DNA of 64,000 bases from Microbacterium salsuginis (GTDB lineage: Bacteria > Actinomycetota > Actinomycetes > Actinomycetales > Microbacteriaceae), in assembly GCF_012524205.1 (NCBI RefSeq), contig NZ_JABACI010000004.1:124001-188000 (forward strand), written 5' to 3'. This document shows, piece after piece, positions 35,712 to 45,181 of this stretch (position 1 is the stretch's first letter; each line of letters begins with the position of its first letter). A program made the position numbers and the translations under genes. The notes beneath the pieces were generated by a model that saw only the letters and a list, made by a program, of their open reading frames with translations, made no database searches and had not been told where the DNA came from.

Positions 35712-37450
35712 GGCACCTCCGCCTGCACGCGGGTGCCTTTGCCCCGCGGGCTCGAGATCGTGATGACCCCACCGATCGCCTCGACGCGGTCGGCGAGGCC
35801 GCGCAGGCCGGAACCGGCACCCATCGACGCACCGCCGACGCCGTCGTCCTCGACGTCGAGATGCACGCGGCCGTCCTCGACGGCGAGACGCACCCGCGCG
35901 AGCGTCGCGTGGGCGTGCTTCACGACGTTCGCGAGCGCCTCGGTGAGGACGAAGTACGTCGTGGCCTCCACGAGGTCGCCGATCGCGCCGTCCTCGACGT
36001 CCGACTCGAACTGCGTCGGGATCGGCATCCGGTCGGCGAGGTCCTCGGCGGCCGCGGCGAGACCGCGCTCGACCAGCGCCGCCGGCACGAGATCGCGTAC
36101 GAGCGTCCGCACGTCGGCGGCCGCGGCGTCGATGTCGACGCGCAGGCGCGTGGCGCGCTCGGGCACCGCGGCAGACGGCGCGGTGGCCAGCTGCTGCGCC
36201 TCGAGCGCGAGCAGCACGAGCCGCACCTGGAGTCCGTCGTGCAGGTCGCGGGCGATGCGGCGCCGCTCGCGGTCGGCGGCCTCGACGAGCCGTTCGCGCG
36301 ACTGCATCAGCGCCCGCTGGCTCGCCCGCAGCTCGGCCGTGAGCCTCGCGCGTTCGACCTCGATCGCGACGATACGTCCGGCCGTGCGCACCAGCTTGCG
36401 ATCCGCCAGCAGCGCGGAGTCGTAGTCGATGGCGCCGATGATCCTGCCATCGAGCATGATCTTCTCCCAGCCGCGTCGGCTGTCAGCGGTGCGGGCCGGC
36501 GCCACCCGCCCGTCGGCGTCGAGGAACTCGCCGCGGTCCCCCGCCCAGAAGTACAGGCGCAACGAGGGGTCGCCGAGCGCGTGCGCGAGCGCGGTCGTCA
36601 GCGGCTCCTTCGAGGCACTGGCCGTGCCGAGCCAGGTGCCGAGCTCCTCGAGCTCACCGGTGCGCGCGAACCCGCCTCGGAGCGTGCCGAGCGCGAACGC
36701 GATGGGCACACCGGCGAGGACCGCGAACTGGATGTATCCCCGCACGTAGGGATGGACCAGGAGCACGCGATCGAGCACGATCGCGATGAGCGGCATGAAC
36801 AGCACCGCGAAGATGCCGTAGGAGAACAGCGGGATCAGCACCCGCCGGTGTGCGGCATCCGCCCGTCTCAGCCGCCCCCACAGGACGACCGCCACCCCCA
36901 CGCTGAGGGCTGTCGCGACCGCCGTCTGGAAGAGACCGAAGAGCTCGGCGACTCGCGGCAGATCGGCCACGGCGAACGGCGGGAACGGGCCCTGCGGATC
37001 GAGCAGATAGAGGGGCGCCTGGAACACCAGCGAGACGACGTACACCGACGCGACGAGCAGCTTCGACGTCCGGTCGGGCAGCCGCCCCGTCGGAAACGCC
37101 AGGAGCAGATGCACCAGGGCAGGGGCGACGATCGTCGCGCACACCGCGCCGATGCCCACGAGCACCGGGACGCCGGTGTTCTGCAGGGTGCCGAGGTAGA
37201 GCGCGAACCCGGCGACCACGATCAGGAATCCCATGCCGTTGGACGGGCGGCGCTTCCACGCGATGAGCCCCGCGATGACATAGACCGCGAAGATCGCCGG
37301 AAGCATCACCAGCAGCGGCCCCGCCGGACCCGTGAGCGGGAAGAGGGCGAGCTCGACGACGACGAGCATCAGCGCAAGCAGCGCCACCAGCACGAGCGCG
37401 CGGTCGAGCGATCGCGAGAGCGCGGAGCGCACGCGGGGGGCTGCAGGCAT
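35702..37450 (-). CDS. Membrane sensor histidine kinase (NarL-partner, HisKA_3 type)
   Basis: 582 residues. Seven or more membrane helices (about 15-280) are followed by a GAF-like linker (~290-370), the dimerisation helix with RRRIARDLHDGLQ (His404) and a C-terminal HATPase domain (DDGVGGASMGAGSGLRGLADRVEAIGG). The membrane part resembles the 7TM sensors found with DesK/NarX-type kinases, so the signal may be membrane-related. AAGGGGG precedes the ATG. It is divergent from the MFS gene; the 199-nt gap probably contains both promoters. Confidence 0.92.
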   Translation of the reverse strand: MPAAPRVRSALSRSLDRALVLVALLALMLVVVELALFPLTGPAGPLLVMLPAIFAVYVIAGLIAWKRRPSNGMGFLIVVAGFALYLGTLQNTGVPVLVGIGAVCATIVAPALVHLLLAFPTGRLPDRTSKLLVASVYVVSLVFQAPLYLLDPQGPFPPFAVADLPRVAELFGLFQTAVATALSVGVAVVLWGRLRRADAAHRRVLIPLFSYGIFAVLFMPLIAIVLDRVLLVHPYVRGYIQFAVLAGVPIAFALGTLRGGFARTGELEELGTWLGTASASKEPLTTALAHALGDPSLRLYFWAGDRGEFLDADGRVAPARTADSRRGWEKIMLDGRIIGAIDYDSALLADRKLVRTAGRIVAIEVERARLTAELRASQRALMQSRERLVEAADRERRRIARDLHDGLQVRLVLLALEAQQLATAPSAAVPERATRLRVDIDAAAADVRTLVRDLVPAALVERGLAAAAEDLADRMPIPTQFESDVEDGAIGDLVEATTYFVLTEALANVVKHAHATLARVRLAVEDGRVHLDVEDDGVGGASMGAGSGLRGLADRVEAIGGVITISSPRGKGTRVQAEVPCA

Positions 37451-37649
37451 CGAACCCCCTTCGTACGGTCGTCGTCACCTCATTGTGTCGTGCGTGGGGC
37501 CGCGTCCACGACGACCCAGGTCCTCAGTGCGCCGCGCAGGGACGCGGCTGGTCCTCGAACGCCGGTGGCACGCAAGGTAGCCTGGCCGAGCGTCACGCCG
37601 AAGTGACGAGCGCGGCGGCGGCACCCGCCGTTCACCGAAGGGTCCTACT

Positions 37650-39104
37650 TTGCCGACCATGGGCAACGAGCACGAATCCCCTGCACCCCCGCCCGCGACG
37701 GCCACGACCGGCGCCGTCGCGATGATGGGCCTCGACCTGCAGGAGGGCGCGCAGATCCCCCGCAAGCGTGTGATCTCGTGGGCGCTGTGGGATTGGGCGA
37801 CCCAGCCGTTCAACACGGTGCTGCTCACGTTCGTGTGGGTGCCGAGCTTCCTGGTGTCGCCGTTCTTCCTCGATCCCGCCGTCGCGGCGAGCGGCGTGGT
37901 CGACGGCGAGACGATCGACTGCGACACGCCCGCCAGCACGGCCACCGAGTACTGTCAGGCCCTCGGCACGCTCGACGCCAATCTGGGCTGGGGCATCACC
38001 ATCGCGGGCGTCCTCATCGCGCTGCTCGCGCCGGTGCTCGGCCAGCGGGCCGACGCCGCCGGCCGCAAGAAGCTGATGCTCGGCATCTTCACCGCGCTGC
38101 TCATCGCGTGCCAGTTCGCGATGGTGTTCGTCGGCGGCGTGCCCGCCCACTTCTGGTTCGGCGTTTCGATGATCGCGGTCGGCAGCATCGTCGGCGAGAT
38201 CGCCGGAGCCAACTACAACGCGCTCCTGGTGTCGGTGTCGACCCCGAAGACGGTGGGCAAGGTGTCGGGCCTCGGCTGGGGCTTCGGATACCTCGGCGGC
38301 ATCATCGCGCTCGCCGTCGTCGTCGGCCTCATCCTCGGCGGCGTGCTCGACGGCACCGACCCCCTCACGTTCCAGTTCATCGCCGCCGGCGCGACGGTGT
38401 GGACCCTCGTCTTCACCATCCCGATCTTCCTCAACGTGCCCGAGCCGCCGCCGGCGCCGGATGCACGCCGGGTCGGATTCTTCCGCGGCTACGTCGAGCT
38501 CGCACGCTCGATCGCCCGGCTGTGGCGCGAGACGCGACCGACCTTCTGGTTCCTGCTCGCCTCGGCCGTGTACCGTGACGGACTCGCCGCCGTCTTCACG
38601 TTCGGATCCGTGATCGCGGGCCGCGTGTTCGGCTTCGGCTTCACCGACCTCGTCGTCTTCGGCATCGTGCTGAACCTCGTCGCGGGTGTGTCGACGATCC
38701 TCGCCGGCCGCCTGGACGACCGGTTCGGCCCGAAGCCGGTGATCCTCGTGGCGATCGGCGTCCTGGTCCTGTGCTGTCTCACGGTGTTCTTCGGCGCGGG
38801 GGCGGGCCAGGGCCTCTTCTGGGTCGTGGGCATCGTGCTCGCCGCCTTCGTCGGCCCCGCACAGGCGGCCTCGCGCTCTTTCCTGGCACGCGTCACGCCC
38901 GCCGGGCACGAGGGCGAGGTCTTCGGCCTCTACGCGACGACGGGTCGCGCGGCGAGCTGGATCGCCCCGCTGCTGTGGGGCGTCTTCATCGCGGCCGCCG
39001 CCCACCAGACGCTGTACGGCATCCTGGGCATCGCGCTCGTGCTGGCCGTCGGCTTCGTCCTGCTGCTGTTCGTCAAGGCTCCGAAGAAGGTCGCGCAGCG
39101 CTGA
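37650..39104 (+). CDS. MFS transporter, UMF1/Atg22-like
   Basis: 484 residues with about 12 membrane helices. SWALWDWATQPFNTV near the start and GRKKLMLGIF between helices 2 and 3 are characteristic of the UMF1 (Atg22-like) branch, whose bacterial substrates are mostly unknown. A 45-residue loop after helix 1 contains two Cys. The TTG at 37650 is favoured by GAAGGG seven bases upstream; the ATG at 37659 is the alternative and would have long spacing. Confidence 0.85.
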   Translation: MPTMGNEHESPAPPPATATTGAVAMMGLDLQEGAQIPRKRVISWALWDWATQPFNTVLLTFVWVPSFLVSPFFLDPAVAASGVVDGETIDCDTPASTATEYCQALGTLDANLGWGITIAGVLIALLAPVLGQRADAAGRKKLMLGIFTALLIACQFAMVFVGGVPAHFWFGVSMIAVGSIVGEIAGANYNALLVSVSTPKTVGKVSGLGWGFGYLGGIIALAVVVGLILGGVLDGTDPLTFQFIAAGATVWTLVFTIPIFLNVPEPPPAPDARRVGFFRGYVELARSIARLWRETRPTFWFLLASAVYRDGLAAVFTFGSVIAGRVFGFGFTDLVVFGIVLNLVAGVSTILAGRLDDRFGPKPVILVAIGVLVLCCLTVFFGAGAGQGLFWVVGIVLAAFVGPAQAASRSFLARVTPAGHEGEVFGLYATTGRAASWIAPLLWGVFIAAAAHQTLYGILGIALVLAVGFVLLLFVKAPKKVAQR

Positions 39105-39221
39105 CCGCGAACGGAAGGCGCGGGCGGGCCGGTCTCTTCCGCTACCCTCGCTGTGCGGGTGAGGTTCCACACGCGACGGGGGGTCGTCGCACACCCGATC
39201 GCTTTCCTACCCGAGGACACC

Positions 39222-39779
39222 GTGACGACCCCGCTCATCGAACGACGCCGCGCAGCGCGCCATCGCCGCGCCATCGCGTATTGGTGCGTCCTGCTCGCGA
39301 TGTACGTGTCGCTCTGGGTCGGGGCATCCGTCGTCCCTTCGGACTGGCTGCGTAGCCCCGCCTTGTTCGCACACCTCGCGTCGGTCATCGTGGGCCTCGG
39401 CGCTGCGGTGCTGCTGGAGACGACCGGATTGCTGTGGATGCTGCGGCGCGCGACGCTCGACGATCTCCGGCGCGTCGAGCGGACGGTCAGCGGCCTGGCA
39501 TGGCTGGGCATCGCGGGCCTTCTCGCGACGGGTGCGTTCCTGCATCCGGATCTCGCCCAGCCGCTCACGGCGCTCAAGATGGCCGCGGTCCTCGTCGTGG
39601 CGATGAACGGCGTCGGGATGACCAAGCTCAACGCGGAGCTGGCGCGCCTGCCGGGGCGGGTGCGGTTCGGCGCGCTGCCGCGGAGCCTGCGCGTGTGGTG
39701 CGTCTGGAGTGCGCTGGTCTCGCAGGCCGGGTGGTGGACCGCCGTCCTCATCGGGATGCTGAGCACGGCGTCGCACTGA
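39222..39779 (+). CDS. Small four-helix integral membrane protein
   Basis: 185 residues from the GTG at 39222, which has GAGG six bases upstream. A basic N-terminus (ERRRAARHRR) is followed by four membrane helices (about 17-40, 50-72, 90-112, 155-180) with Trp-rich ends. It looks like DUF2214/CopD-like membrane proteins in outline, but no diagnostic residues identify it. It stands alone between the MFS gene and a promoter region; function unknown. Confidence 0.65.
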   Translation: MTTPLIERRRAARHRRAIAYWCVLLAMYVSLWVGASVVPSDWLRSPALFAHLASVIVGLGAAVLLETTGLLWMLRRATLDDLRRVERTVSGLAWLGIAGLLATGAFLHPDLAQPLTALKMAAVLVVAMNGVGMTKLNAELARLPGRVRFGALPRSLRVWCVWSALVSQAGWWTAVLIGMLSTASH

Positions 39780-39780
39780 G

Positions 39781-39809
39781 TTGACCCTCGCGCGCATACA
39801 CGGTATGCG
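39781..39809 (+). promoter_or_regulatory. Promoter with embedded palindrome upstream of the binding-protein/VWA gene
   Basis: TTGACC (39781-39786), 17-nt spacer, TATGCG (39804-39809). The perfect inverted repeat CGCATAC-ACG-GTATGCG (39793-39809) covers the spacer end and the -10, as expected for a repressor site. About 140 nt lie between it and the gene start. Confidence 0.5.
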
Positions 39810-39951
39810 GTTAGGCTCTGACCAGCGCCGGAACCCGATCCGGCTCAGGTACCCCCCGACCTGAGGTCCAGCAAATGCCCGATTCCGCCTGCGATCGACG
39901 CAGCGCCGTGCGGCGCGCCCCGCGTTCCCGGCAGGGCAGGGAGCGCCGTTG

Positions 39952-41865
39952 GTGAGCGGCGCCGCAGGCTCGGCGATCGAGGAGCGCCGGCTCCGTCGCC
40001 GTCGGAGACGGCGGCGGGTCATGGTGTGGACCTCGGTGGCCGGGATCGTCATCCTCGTCGCGGCCATCGGCACGGTCTCGACGATGATCGTGTCGGCCAT
40101 CGCCGCTCCGGAAGAGGTCGCGACCGCGCCCGAAGAGGCGGAGGCGGCGCCCGAGCCCGAGCTCATAGAGTTCCCTCAGGACGAGCCGGCCGCGACCTCC
40201 GGCACGGAGCCGTGCGCGACGGTGCGCGTGCTGTCGTCGCATGAGAATGCCGAGATGGTCGAGAACCTCGCCACGGCGTACAACAGCGCGCCCCGCAACG
40301 TCGGCGGCTCGTGCGTGACCGTGACGCCCGCCAAGGAGAAATCCGGGGTGTCGGCCACGATGGTCGCGACCGGATTCCCGACGCTGGCCGACGAGCAGAA
40401 GCCGACGGTCTGGCTGCCCGACTCGTCGACGTGGGTCGACGTCGCGCAGTCCCAGGGCGCGACGGCGCTGCGCCCCGAGGGCACGAGCGTCGCGACATCC
40501 GACATCGTGCTGGCCATGCCGCAGCCGCTCGCCGAGGCCGTCGGCTGGGATCAGCAGGCGCCCACGTGGACCGAGGTCTTCGAAGCGGCGGGGGATGCCG
40601 ACCTCTGGAGCGGACTCGGACACCCGGAGTGGGGCAGCTTCAAGCTGGGCAAGACGAGCCCTCTCATGGCCACGTCCGGCGAGGCCGCCATGTACGCCTC
40701 GTTCGGGACCGCAGCGGGTTCGCTCGAAGCACTCTCCGTGCAGGACATCGCCGACCCCGCCGTGGTGACGGCCGTGCACGAGAACGAACTCGCCACCAGC
40801 CATTACATGGCCACGCCCGAGCATTTTCTCTGGCACGCGCGCCAGGCCGAGGCATCCGGAACCGCCGCCGACTTCCTCTCGGCCGTGATCGTCGATGAGA
40901 AGTCGGTGTGGGACTACAACCGCGGCATCACCAGCCGCGACGGCGTCACGCGCACACAGGAAGCACCACCCGCCGAGCAGCTCGTGCCCATCTACCCGGC
41001 GGACGGGTACTACGCCGCCGACAACCCGGCGATGCGGCTCACCGGAGCATGGATCGACCCGATCGAGTCCGAGGCCGCGGCCGACTTCATCCGATTCACC
41101 CGTACCGCCCAGGGTCAGGAGGCGGTGCGCGCGTCGGGATACCGAGACCTCAACCGACAGCTGGATGCCGGTGTCGAGAGCGTCGGCAAGCTCGCGGCCG
41201 ATCAGGCCGGAGTCATCCCCTTCCCCGCGGCGGATGTCGTCACCGCCGTCCAGGGCGCGTTCCCCGAAGTGCGCAAGCGCGCCAACGTGCTGTTCCTGCT
41301 GGATGTGTCGGGCTCGATGGACGAGCCCATCTCTCCGAGCGACACCAAGCTCACGCAGGCCAAGAAGGCGATCGAAGCCGCCCTCGGCCACTTCACGACG
41401 GGTGACGACGTGGGCCTCGCGGGCTTCGCGCAGGCGCCCGACGGAGCCATGGTGCCCGGCCTGATCTCGCCCGTCGCCGACATCGGCGGTGCGCGGGACG
41501 GGTTCCTCGGCGCCCTCGGCGGAATCGTGTCGATGGGCGACACCCCGCTCTACCAGGCGGTCGACGCCTTCACCGCGCAGCAGGCGGCCGCGTGGTCGGC
41601 CGACCGCATCAACGCCGTCGTGCTGCTCAGCGACGGCGAGAACGACGCGCCGAACGCGCCGACGATCGGCGCCGAGCAGATGCTCGAGAATCTCCGCAAC
41701 CTGCACCACTCGACGCCGGTGCTCGTGTTCACCCTCGCCTACGGTGCCGACGCCGATGTCGCCACACTGCAGTCGATCTCGAGCGCGACCGGTGCGCACT
41801 ACTACGACGCAACCGACCCCACGAAGCTGCAAGCCGTGCTCGGCGACCTCGTCACGAGTTTCTGA
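39952..41865 (+). CDS. Membrane-anchored solute-binding/VWA fusion protein
   Basis: About 637 residues. The very basic N-terminus (RRLRRRRRRRR) and a membrane helix (~23-45) make it a signal-anchor protein with the bulk outside. A linker rich in Glu, Ala and Pro follows. Residues ~85-410 form a type 2 periplasmic-binding-like domain (VRVLSSHENAEMVENLATAYN ... FIRFTRTAQGQEAVRASGYRD). Residues ~440-637 form a von Willebrand A domain with the MIDAS motif DVSGSMD (Asp451), a later Thr (GDTPLY) and Asp (LLSDGEND). VWA domains bind proteins through a metal ion, so this fusion could present a ligand-responsive interaction site at the surface. The GTG at 39952 has GGGAG eight bases upstream; TTG 39949 is possible. 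Confidence 0.85.
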   Translation: MSGAAGSAIEERRLRRRRRRRRVMVWTSVAGIVILVAAIGTVSTMIVSAIAAPEEVATAPEEAEAAPEPELIEFPQDEPAATSGTEPCATVRVLSSHENAEMVENLATAYNSAPRNVGGSCVTVTPAKEKSGVSATMVATGFPTLADEQKPTVWLPDSSTWVDVAQSQGATALRPEGTSVATSDIVLAMPQPLAEAVGWDQQAPTWTEVFEAAGDADLWSGLGHPEWGSFKLGKTSPLMATSGEAAMYASFGTAAGSLEALSVQDIADPAVVTAVHENELATSHYMATPEHFLWHARQAEASGTAADFLSAVIVDEKSVWDYNRGITSRDGVTRTQEAPPAEQLVPIYPADGYYAADNPAMRLTGAWIDPIESEAAADFIRFTRTAQGQEAVRASGYRDLNRQLDAGVESVGKLAADQAGVIPFPAADVVTAVQGAFPEVRKRANVLFLLDVSGSMDEPISPSDTKLTQAKKAIEAALGHFTTGDDVGLAGFAQAPDGAMVPGLISPVADIGGARDGFLGALGGIVSMGDTPLYQAVDAFTAQQAAAWSADRINAVVLLSDGENDAPNAPTIGAEQMLENLRNLHHSTPVLVFTLAYGADADVATLQSISSATGAHYYDATDPTKLQAVLGDLVTSF

Positions 41866-41904
41866 CGCGACCTGCTCATCGGGACCGGCAGCGCGGGCCG
41901 GTTG

Positions 41905-43635
41905 TCAGCGCGGATGCCGCAGCCAGCGCGGCAGCTGCGGCCACTTCACGCCCCGCTGATCCGGTTCTTCCACTTCGAGCCCGTAGTAGTCGCCGATGCG
42001 CTCCACGAACGCGGCGCGGCGGGCGTGCTCGTAGGCGCTCCGCTCACGCCGGAACGCCACGATGGTCGACCAGCACATCAGCAGCATCACGACGCTGAAC
42101 GGCAGCGCGATCGTGATGGCGGCCGTCTGCAGTGCCGTGAGTCCGCCGGTCAGCAGCAGCGCGATCGCGAGCACCGCGGTCACGAGCGTGAAGAACGTAC
42201 GCACCCACTTCGCCGGCTCCTGATTGCCGCCGGTGGCGATCATGCCCATGACGAGCGCGCCGGAGTCGGACGAGGTGATGAAGAAGATGCTGATGAGGAT
42301 GATCACGCCCACTGTGAGCACGGCGCTGCCCGGGAAGTGGCCCAGCAGCTGGAAGATCGAGCCCTCGAGGTCGACGGTGCCGTCGGGGAGCGTCATCGAG
42401 CCGGGATCGTTGAGTTCGAGGTACAGGGCTGACCCGCCCAGCACCGCGAACCACAGGATGCCCAGCATCGTCGGAACGATGATGACCCCGAGCACGAACT
42501 CTCGCACGGTGCGCCCGCGCGAGATGCGCGCGATGAAGATGCCGACGAACGGCGACCACGAGATCCACCAGCCCCAGTAGAACGACGTCCACGCCGCCTG
42601 CCAGGCCTCGCCCTCGGCGCCCTGGAACGCGCTCACCGTGAACGACAGGCCCACGTAGTTCTGGATGTAGCCGCCGATCGACTGGACCCATTCGCGCAGC
42701 AGGAACTCCGTCTGCCCGAACACCAGGATGTACGCCAGCAGCAGGCCGGCCAGGATGAGGTTCGCCGACGAGAGCCACTTCATGCCCTTGGTGACCCCCG
42801 ACAGCACCGACAGCAGGACGAACAGCGTGATGACGCCGATGATGACGACCTGCATGCCCACGCTCGGTTCGCCGAGCCCGGCCGATTCCAGTCCCGAGCT
42901 GATCTGCAGCACGCCGAGGCCGAGCGACGTGGCGACGCCGAAGAGCGTGCCCGCGAGCGCAACGACATCGATCGCGTGGCCCCAGGGGCCTTCGACGCGC
43001 TTGCGCCCGAGGACGGGTTCGAGCGTCCAACGGATCGAGATCGGTCGGCCGCGGCGGTGGATGGCGTAGGCCAGGCCCAGTCCGACCACGACGTAGATCG
43101 ACCACGCCTGCACGCCCCAGTGCAGATAGGTCTGGGTCAGCGCCTGCTGCGCGAGCTGCTCGGGCGTGCCCTCGACACCCGGGCGCGGATCGACGAAGTG
43201 GCTCAGGGGTTCGCTGACCCCGTAGAACACCAGGCCGATGCCCATGCCCGCCGCGAAGAGCAGCGAGAACCACGCACCGACCGAGAACTCGGGCTTGTCG
43301 TCGTCGCGGCCGAGCTTGATATCGCCGAACCGTGAGAACCCCATGACGAGCGCGAAAGCCACGAAGAACGCGGCGATGAGGACGTAGTACCAGTTGAAGG
43401 CGTTGACGATCGTCGACTGGATCGCGGCGAACATCGCCTCTGCCGCACGGGGCGCGAAGATCGCGAAGGCGCTGAACGCCAGCACCACGGCGGCGGCGGG
43501 CCAGAAGACCCAGCGCTGGATGCCCGGTCCCGGCGGGGGCGGCGCTGCGGCAGACGCGGGCGGCAGGGCGGGGGCCACCGGCGTCGAGCCGGTGGTCTGG
43601 TGTGTCTCGGACGGAGGTGATTCGTCGTCGGTCAC
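41905..43635 (-). CDS. BCCT-family betaine/choline/carnitine transporter
   Basis: 576 residues. A Pro/Ala-rich cytoplasmic N-terminus (~1-38) precedes 12 membrane helices. The Gly-rich unwound helix AAGMGIGLVFYGVSEP and the signature block WWISWSPFVGIFIARISRGRTVREF are diagnostic of the BetP family. It is probably Na+- or H+-coupled uptake of glycine betaine or a related osmolyte. The C-terminal tail is charged and may take part in osmosensing, as in BetP. It is convergent with the VWA-fusion gene and followed on the same strand by nothing nearby. Confidence 0.93.
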   Translation of the reverse strand: MTDDESPPSETHQTTGSTPVAPALPPASAAAPPPPGPGIQRWVFWPAAAVVLAFSAFAIFAPRAAEAMFAAIQSTIVNAFNWYYVLIAAFFVAFALVMGFSRFGDIKLGRDDDKPEFSVGAWFSLLFAAGMGIGLVFYGVSEPLSHFVDPRPGVEGTPEQLAQQALTQTYLHWGVQAWSIYVVVGLGLAYAIHRRGRPISIRWTLEPVLGRKRVEGPWGHAIDVVALAGTLFGVATSLGLGVLQISSGLESAGLGEPSVGMQVVIIGVITLFVLLSVLSGVTKGMKWLSSANLILAGLLLAYILVFGQTEFLLREWVQSIGGYIQNYVGLSFTVSAFQGAEGEAWQAAWTSFYWGWWISWSPFVGIFIARISRGRTVREFVLGVIIVPTMLGILWFAVLGGSALYLELNDPGSMTLPDGTVDLEGSIFQLLGHFPGSAVLTVGVIILISIFFITSSDSGALVMGMIATGGNQEPAKWVRTFFTLVTAVLAIALLLTGGLTALQTAAITIALPFSVVMLLMCWSTIVAFRRERSAYEHARRAAFVERIGDYYGLEVEEPDQRGVKWPQLPRWLRHPR

Positions 43636-43674
43636 CTGTTCACGGTATCCAGCGAACCGCGCTCGCCGTAAGGG

Positions 43675-44256
43675 CTATCGCTGCGGCCAGGAGTCCGCGA
43701 GCTTCGTCAGCAGCCGGGCCAGCTCAGCGCGTTCATCGTCGGTGAAGGCCGCCAGCGCGGCGTCGATCGCCTCGCGCCGCTCACCCCGGAACCCACGGAC
43801 CAGGCGGGCTCCGGCATCCGTCAGCGCCACACGCGTGCGCCGCGCATCGTCGGGGTCCGCCTCGCGCCGAACCAGGTCGAGATCGACCGACTGCTGCACC
43901 AGACGCGAGGCGCGCGGCTGATCGACACCGACCGCATCGGCGATCTCGCCCACCGAGAGGGGGTGGGATGCCGCCGCCAGCGCCTCGAGCAGCCGCATGC
44001 GTGCCGGGCCGCCGATGCGCGGGGCACCCCAGGGCGGACCGCCGTGTCCCCTGCCCCAGGGCGGGACGCCGTGGCCGGCATGCGGACCGTGCCCGTGCGG
44101 ACCGCCGTGACGGGCCGCGCCGTGGGGACCGCCGTAGGACGGGTCCACGGGCGGGATGACGCCTTCGCTCCACGGTGGCCGCGGCATTCGTCGCCCTCTC
44201 AAGCGTGCCAGGGCGGCGGCGATGGCGTCGGCGGGATCATCGGGACGAGAAGGCAT
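43675..44256 (-). CDS. MarR-like regulator with Gly/Pro/His-rich N-terminal linker
   Basis: 193 residues. Residues ~40-80 are a low-complexity GGPHG-, HGPHAG- and PPWG-rich segment with eight or more His. Residues ~85-190 are a winged helix (LLEALAAASHPLSVGEIADAVGVDQPRASRLVQQSVDLDLV) of MarR type. The His-rich segment could bind a transition metal, which would make this a metal-responsive repressor; that is inference. The gene diverges from a second regulator with a Gly/His-rich tail, and the 115-nt gap carries several ACATGC palindromes. TAAATT lies 6 nt before the ATG with no SD, so the transcript may be leaderless. Confidence 0.8.
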   Translation of the reverse strand: MPSRPDDPADAIAAALARLRGRRMPRPPWSEGVIPPVDPSYGGPHGAARHGGPHGHGPHAGHGVPPWGRGHGGPPWGAPRIGGPARMRLLEALAAASHPLSVGEIADAVGVDQPRASRLVQQSVDLDLVRREADPDDARRTRVALTDAGARLVRGFRGERREAIDAALAAFTDDERAELARLLTKLADSWPQR

Positions 44257-44265
44257 GCACCCAAT

Positions 44266-44338
44266 TTACATGCGAGTTGACATGCATCTAGATTCCATGT
44301 CACACTGCATGTACATGCACTTCGACATGTAACTCCGG
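44266..44338. promoter_or_regulatory. Cluster of CATG palindromes between the divergent MarR-like genes
   Basis: Contains TGACATG-N11-CATGTCA (44278-44302, perfect arms) and the uninterrupted 14-nt palindrome TGCATGTACATGCA (44306-44319). Half-sites ACATGC (44268-44273) and GACATG (44334-44339) flank them. TTGACA at 44277-44282 could be a -35. Probable operator region for one or both regulators. Confidence 0.65.
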
Positions 44339-44371
44339 CGGCCCTCCGCGCCGCCCCAGAAAGGACTTGTC

Positions 44372-45154
44372 ATGAACACCGAGAACGAAGACAACGAGAA
44401 CGACCACCTCCCCACCGACAAGCGACCGCTCGGCTACTGGCTGCGCGCCGTCGACGGGCTGCTGACGCGCGAGTTCGCCCAGGCGCTCGAGGCCGAGGGC
44501 ATCTCGCGACGCGACTGGATGCTGCTCAACGTGCTCTCGGGCGACGTCGACGCCCCCGGGCTCAGCGAGCGCCTCGCCCGCAAGGGCAAGCGTCTGCGGA
44601 ACCTCGGGGACCGCGGCTGGGTCGAGGAGGCCGGAGACGGCACCTGGACCCTGACCGAGGCCGGCCGTGCCGAGAAGGAACGCATCGGCGGCATCGTCGA
44701 CGGCATCCGCGCCCGCCTGGTCGACGCCGTCGGCGCCGAGGCGTTCGCCACCACCATGAGCTCGCTCGAGGCGATGGCCCGCGAGCTCGGCTGGGACGAG
44801 GCCGAGGGCTTCGGCCGCGGGTTCGGCCCCGGTCCGGGCTTCGGCCGCGGCTTCCCTGGCTTCCCCGGCGGTCCGGGCTTCGGCCGTCCGTTCAACCCCG
44901 AGATCCGCTTCGGCTGGGGACCGAACCGCCACCGCGGCTTCGCCCCGGGTCGCCCGGGCCACCCCGCCGAGCGCGGCGACGAGCCGTTCTCGGGACATGT
45001 CCCCGGTGACGGATGCCACGGCCACCGGCCCCACGGCCACGGTCACGGCTTCCCGCACCACGGCCACGGCCACGGCGAGCGCGACGCGCAAGGCGCGTAC
45101 GAACGCGGCTTCGACGCCGGGTACGCGCGCGGCCGCGAGTCCGGCGCGGCCTGA
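44372..45154 (+). CDS. Winged-helix (MarR-like) protein with Gly/Phe- and His-rich C-terminal tail
   Basis: 260 residues. Residues ~18-125 are a MarR-like winged helix (LTREFAQALEAEGISRRDWMLLNVLSG; WVEEAGDGTWTLTEAGRAE). Residues ~140-235 are low complexity, first GFGRGFGPGPGFGRGF-like repeats and then a His-rich stretch (HGHRPHGHGHGFPHHGHGHG) with more than a dozen His. The end is GYARGRESGAA. Such tails chelate Ni, Zn or Cu, or drive condensation. AAAGGA precedes the ATG. Divergent from another His-rich MarR-like gene; the two probably regulate each other or a common response. The tail coding is highly repetitive but in frame. Confidence 0.78.
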   Translation: MNTENEDNENDHLPTDKRPLGYWLRAVDGLLTREFAQALEAEGISRRDWMLLNVLSGDVDAPGLSERLARKGKRLRNLGDRGWVEEAGDGTWTLTEAGRAEKERIGGIVDGIRARLVDAVGAEAFATTMSSLEAMARELGWDEAEGFGRGFGPGPGFGRGFPGFPGGPGFGRPFNPEIRFGWGPNRHRGFAPGRPGHPAERGDEPFSGHVPGDGCHGHRPHGHGHGFPHHGHGHGERDAQGAYERGFDAGYARGRESGAA

Positions 45155-45181
45155 CCCGCGGCATCCCCGTCCCGTCCCCTC

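Noticed and set aside
33843..36425. An 860-residue plus-strand frame across the hydrolase, response regulator and kinase genes
   Set aside because: It spans three well-supported minus-strand genes and their gaps and has no recognisable domain.
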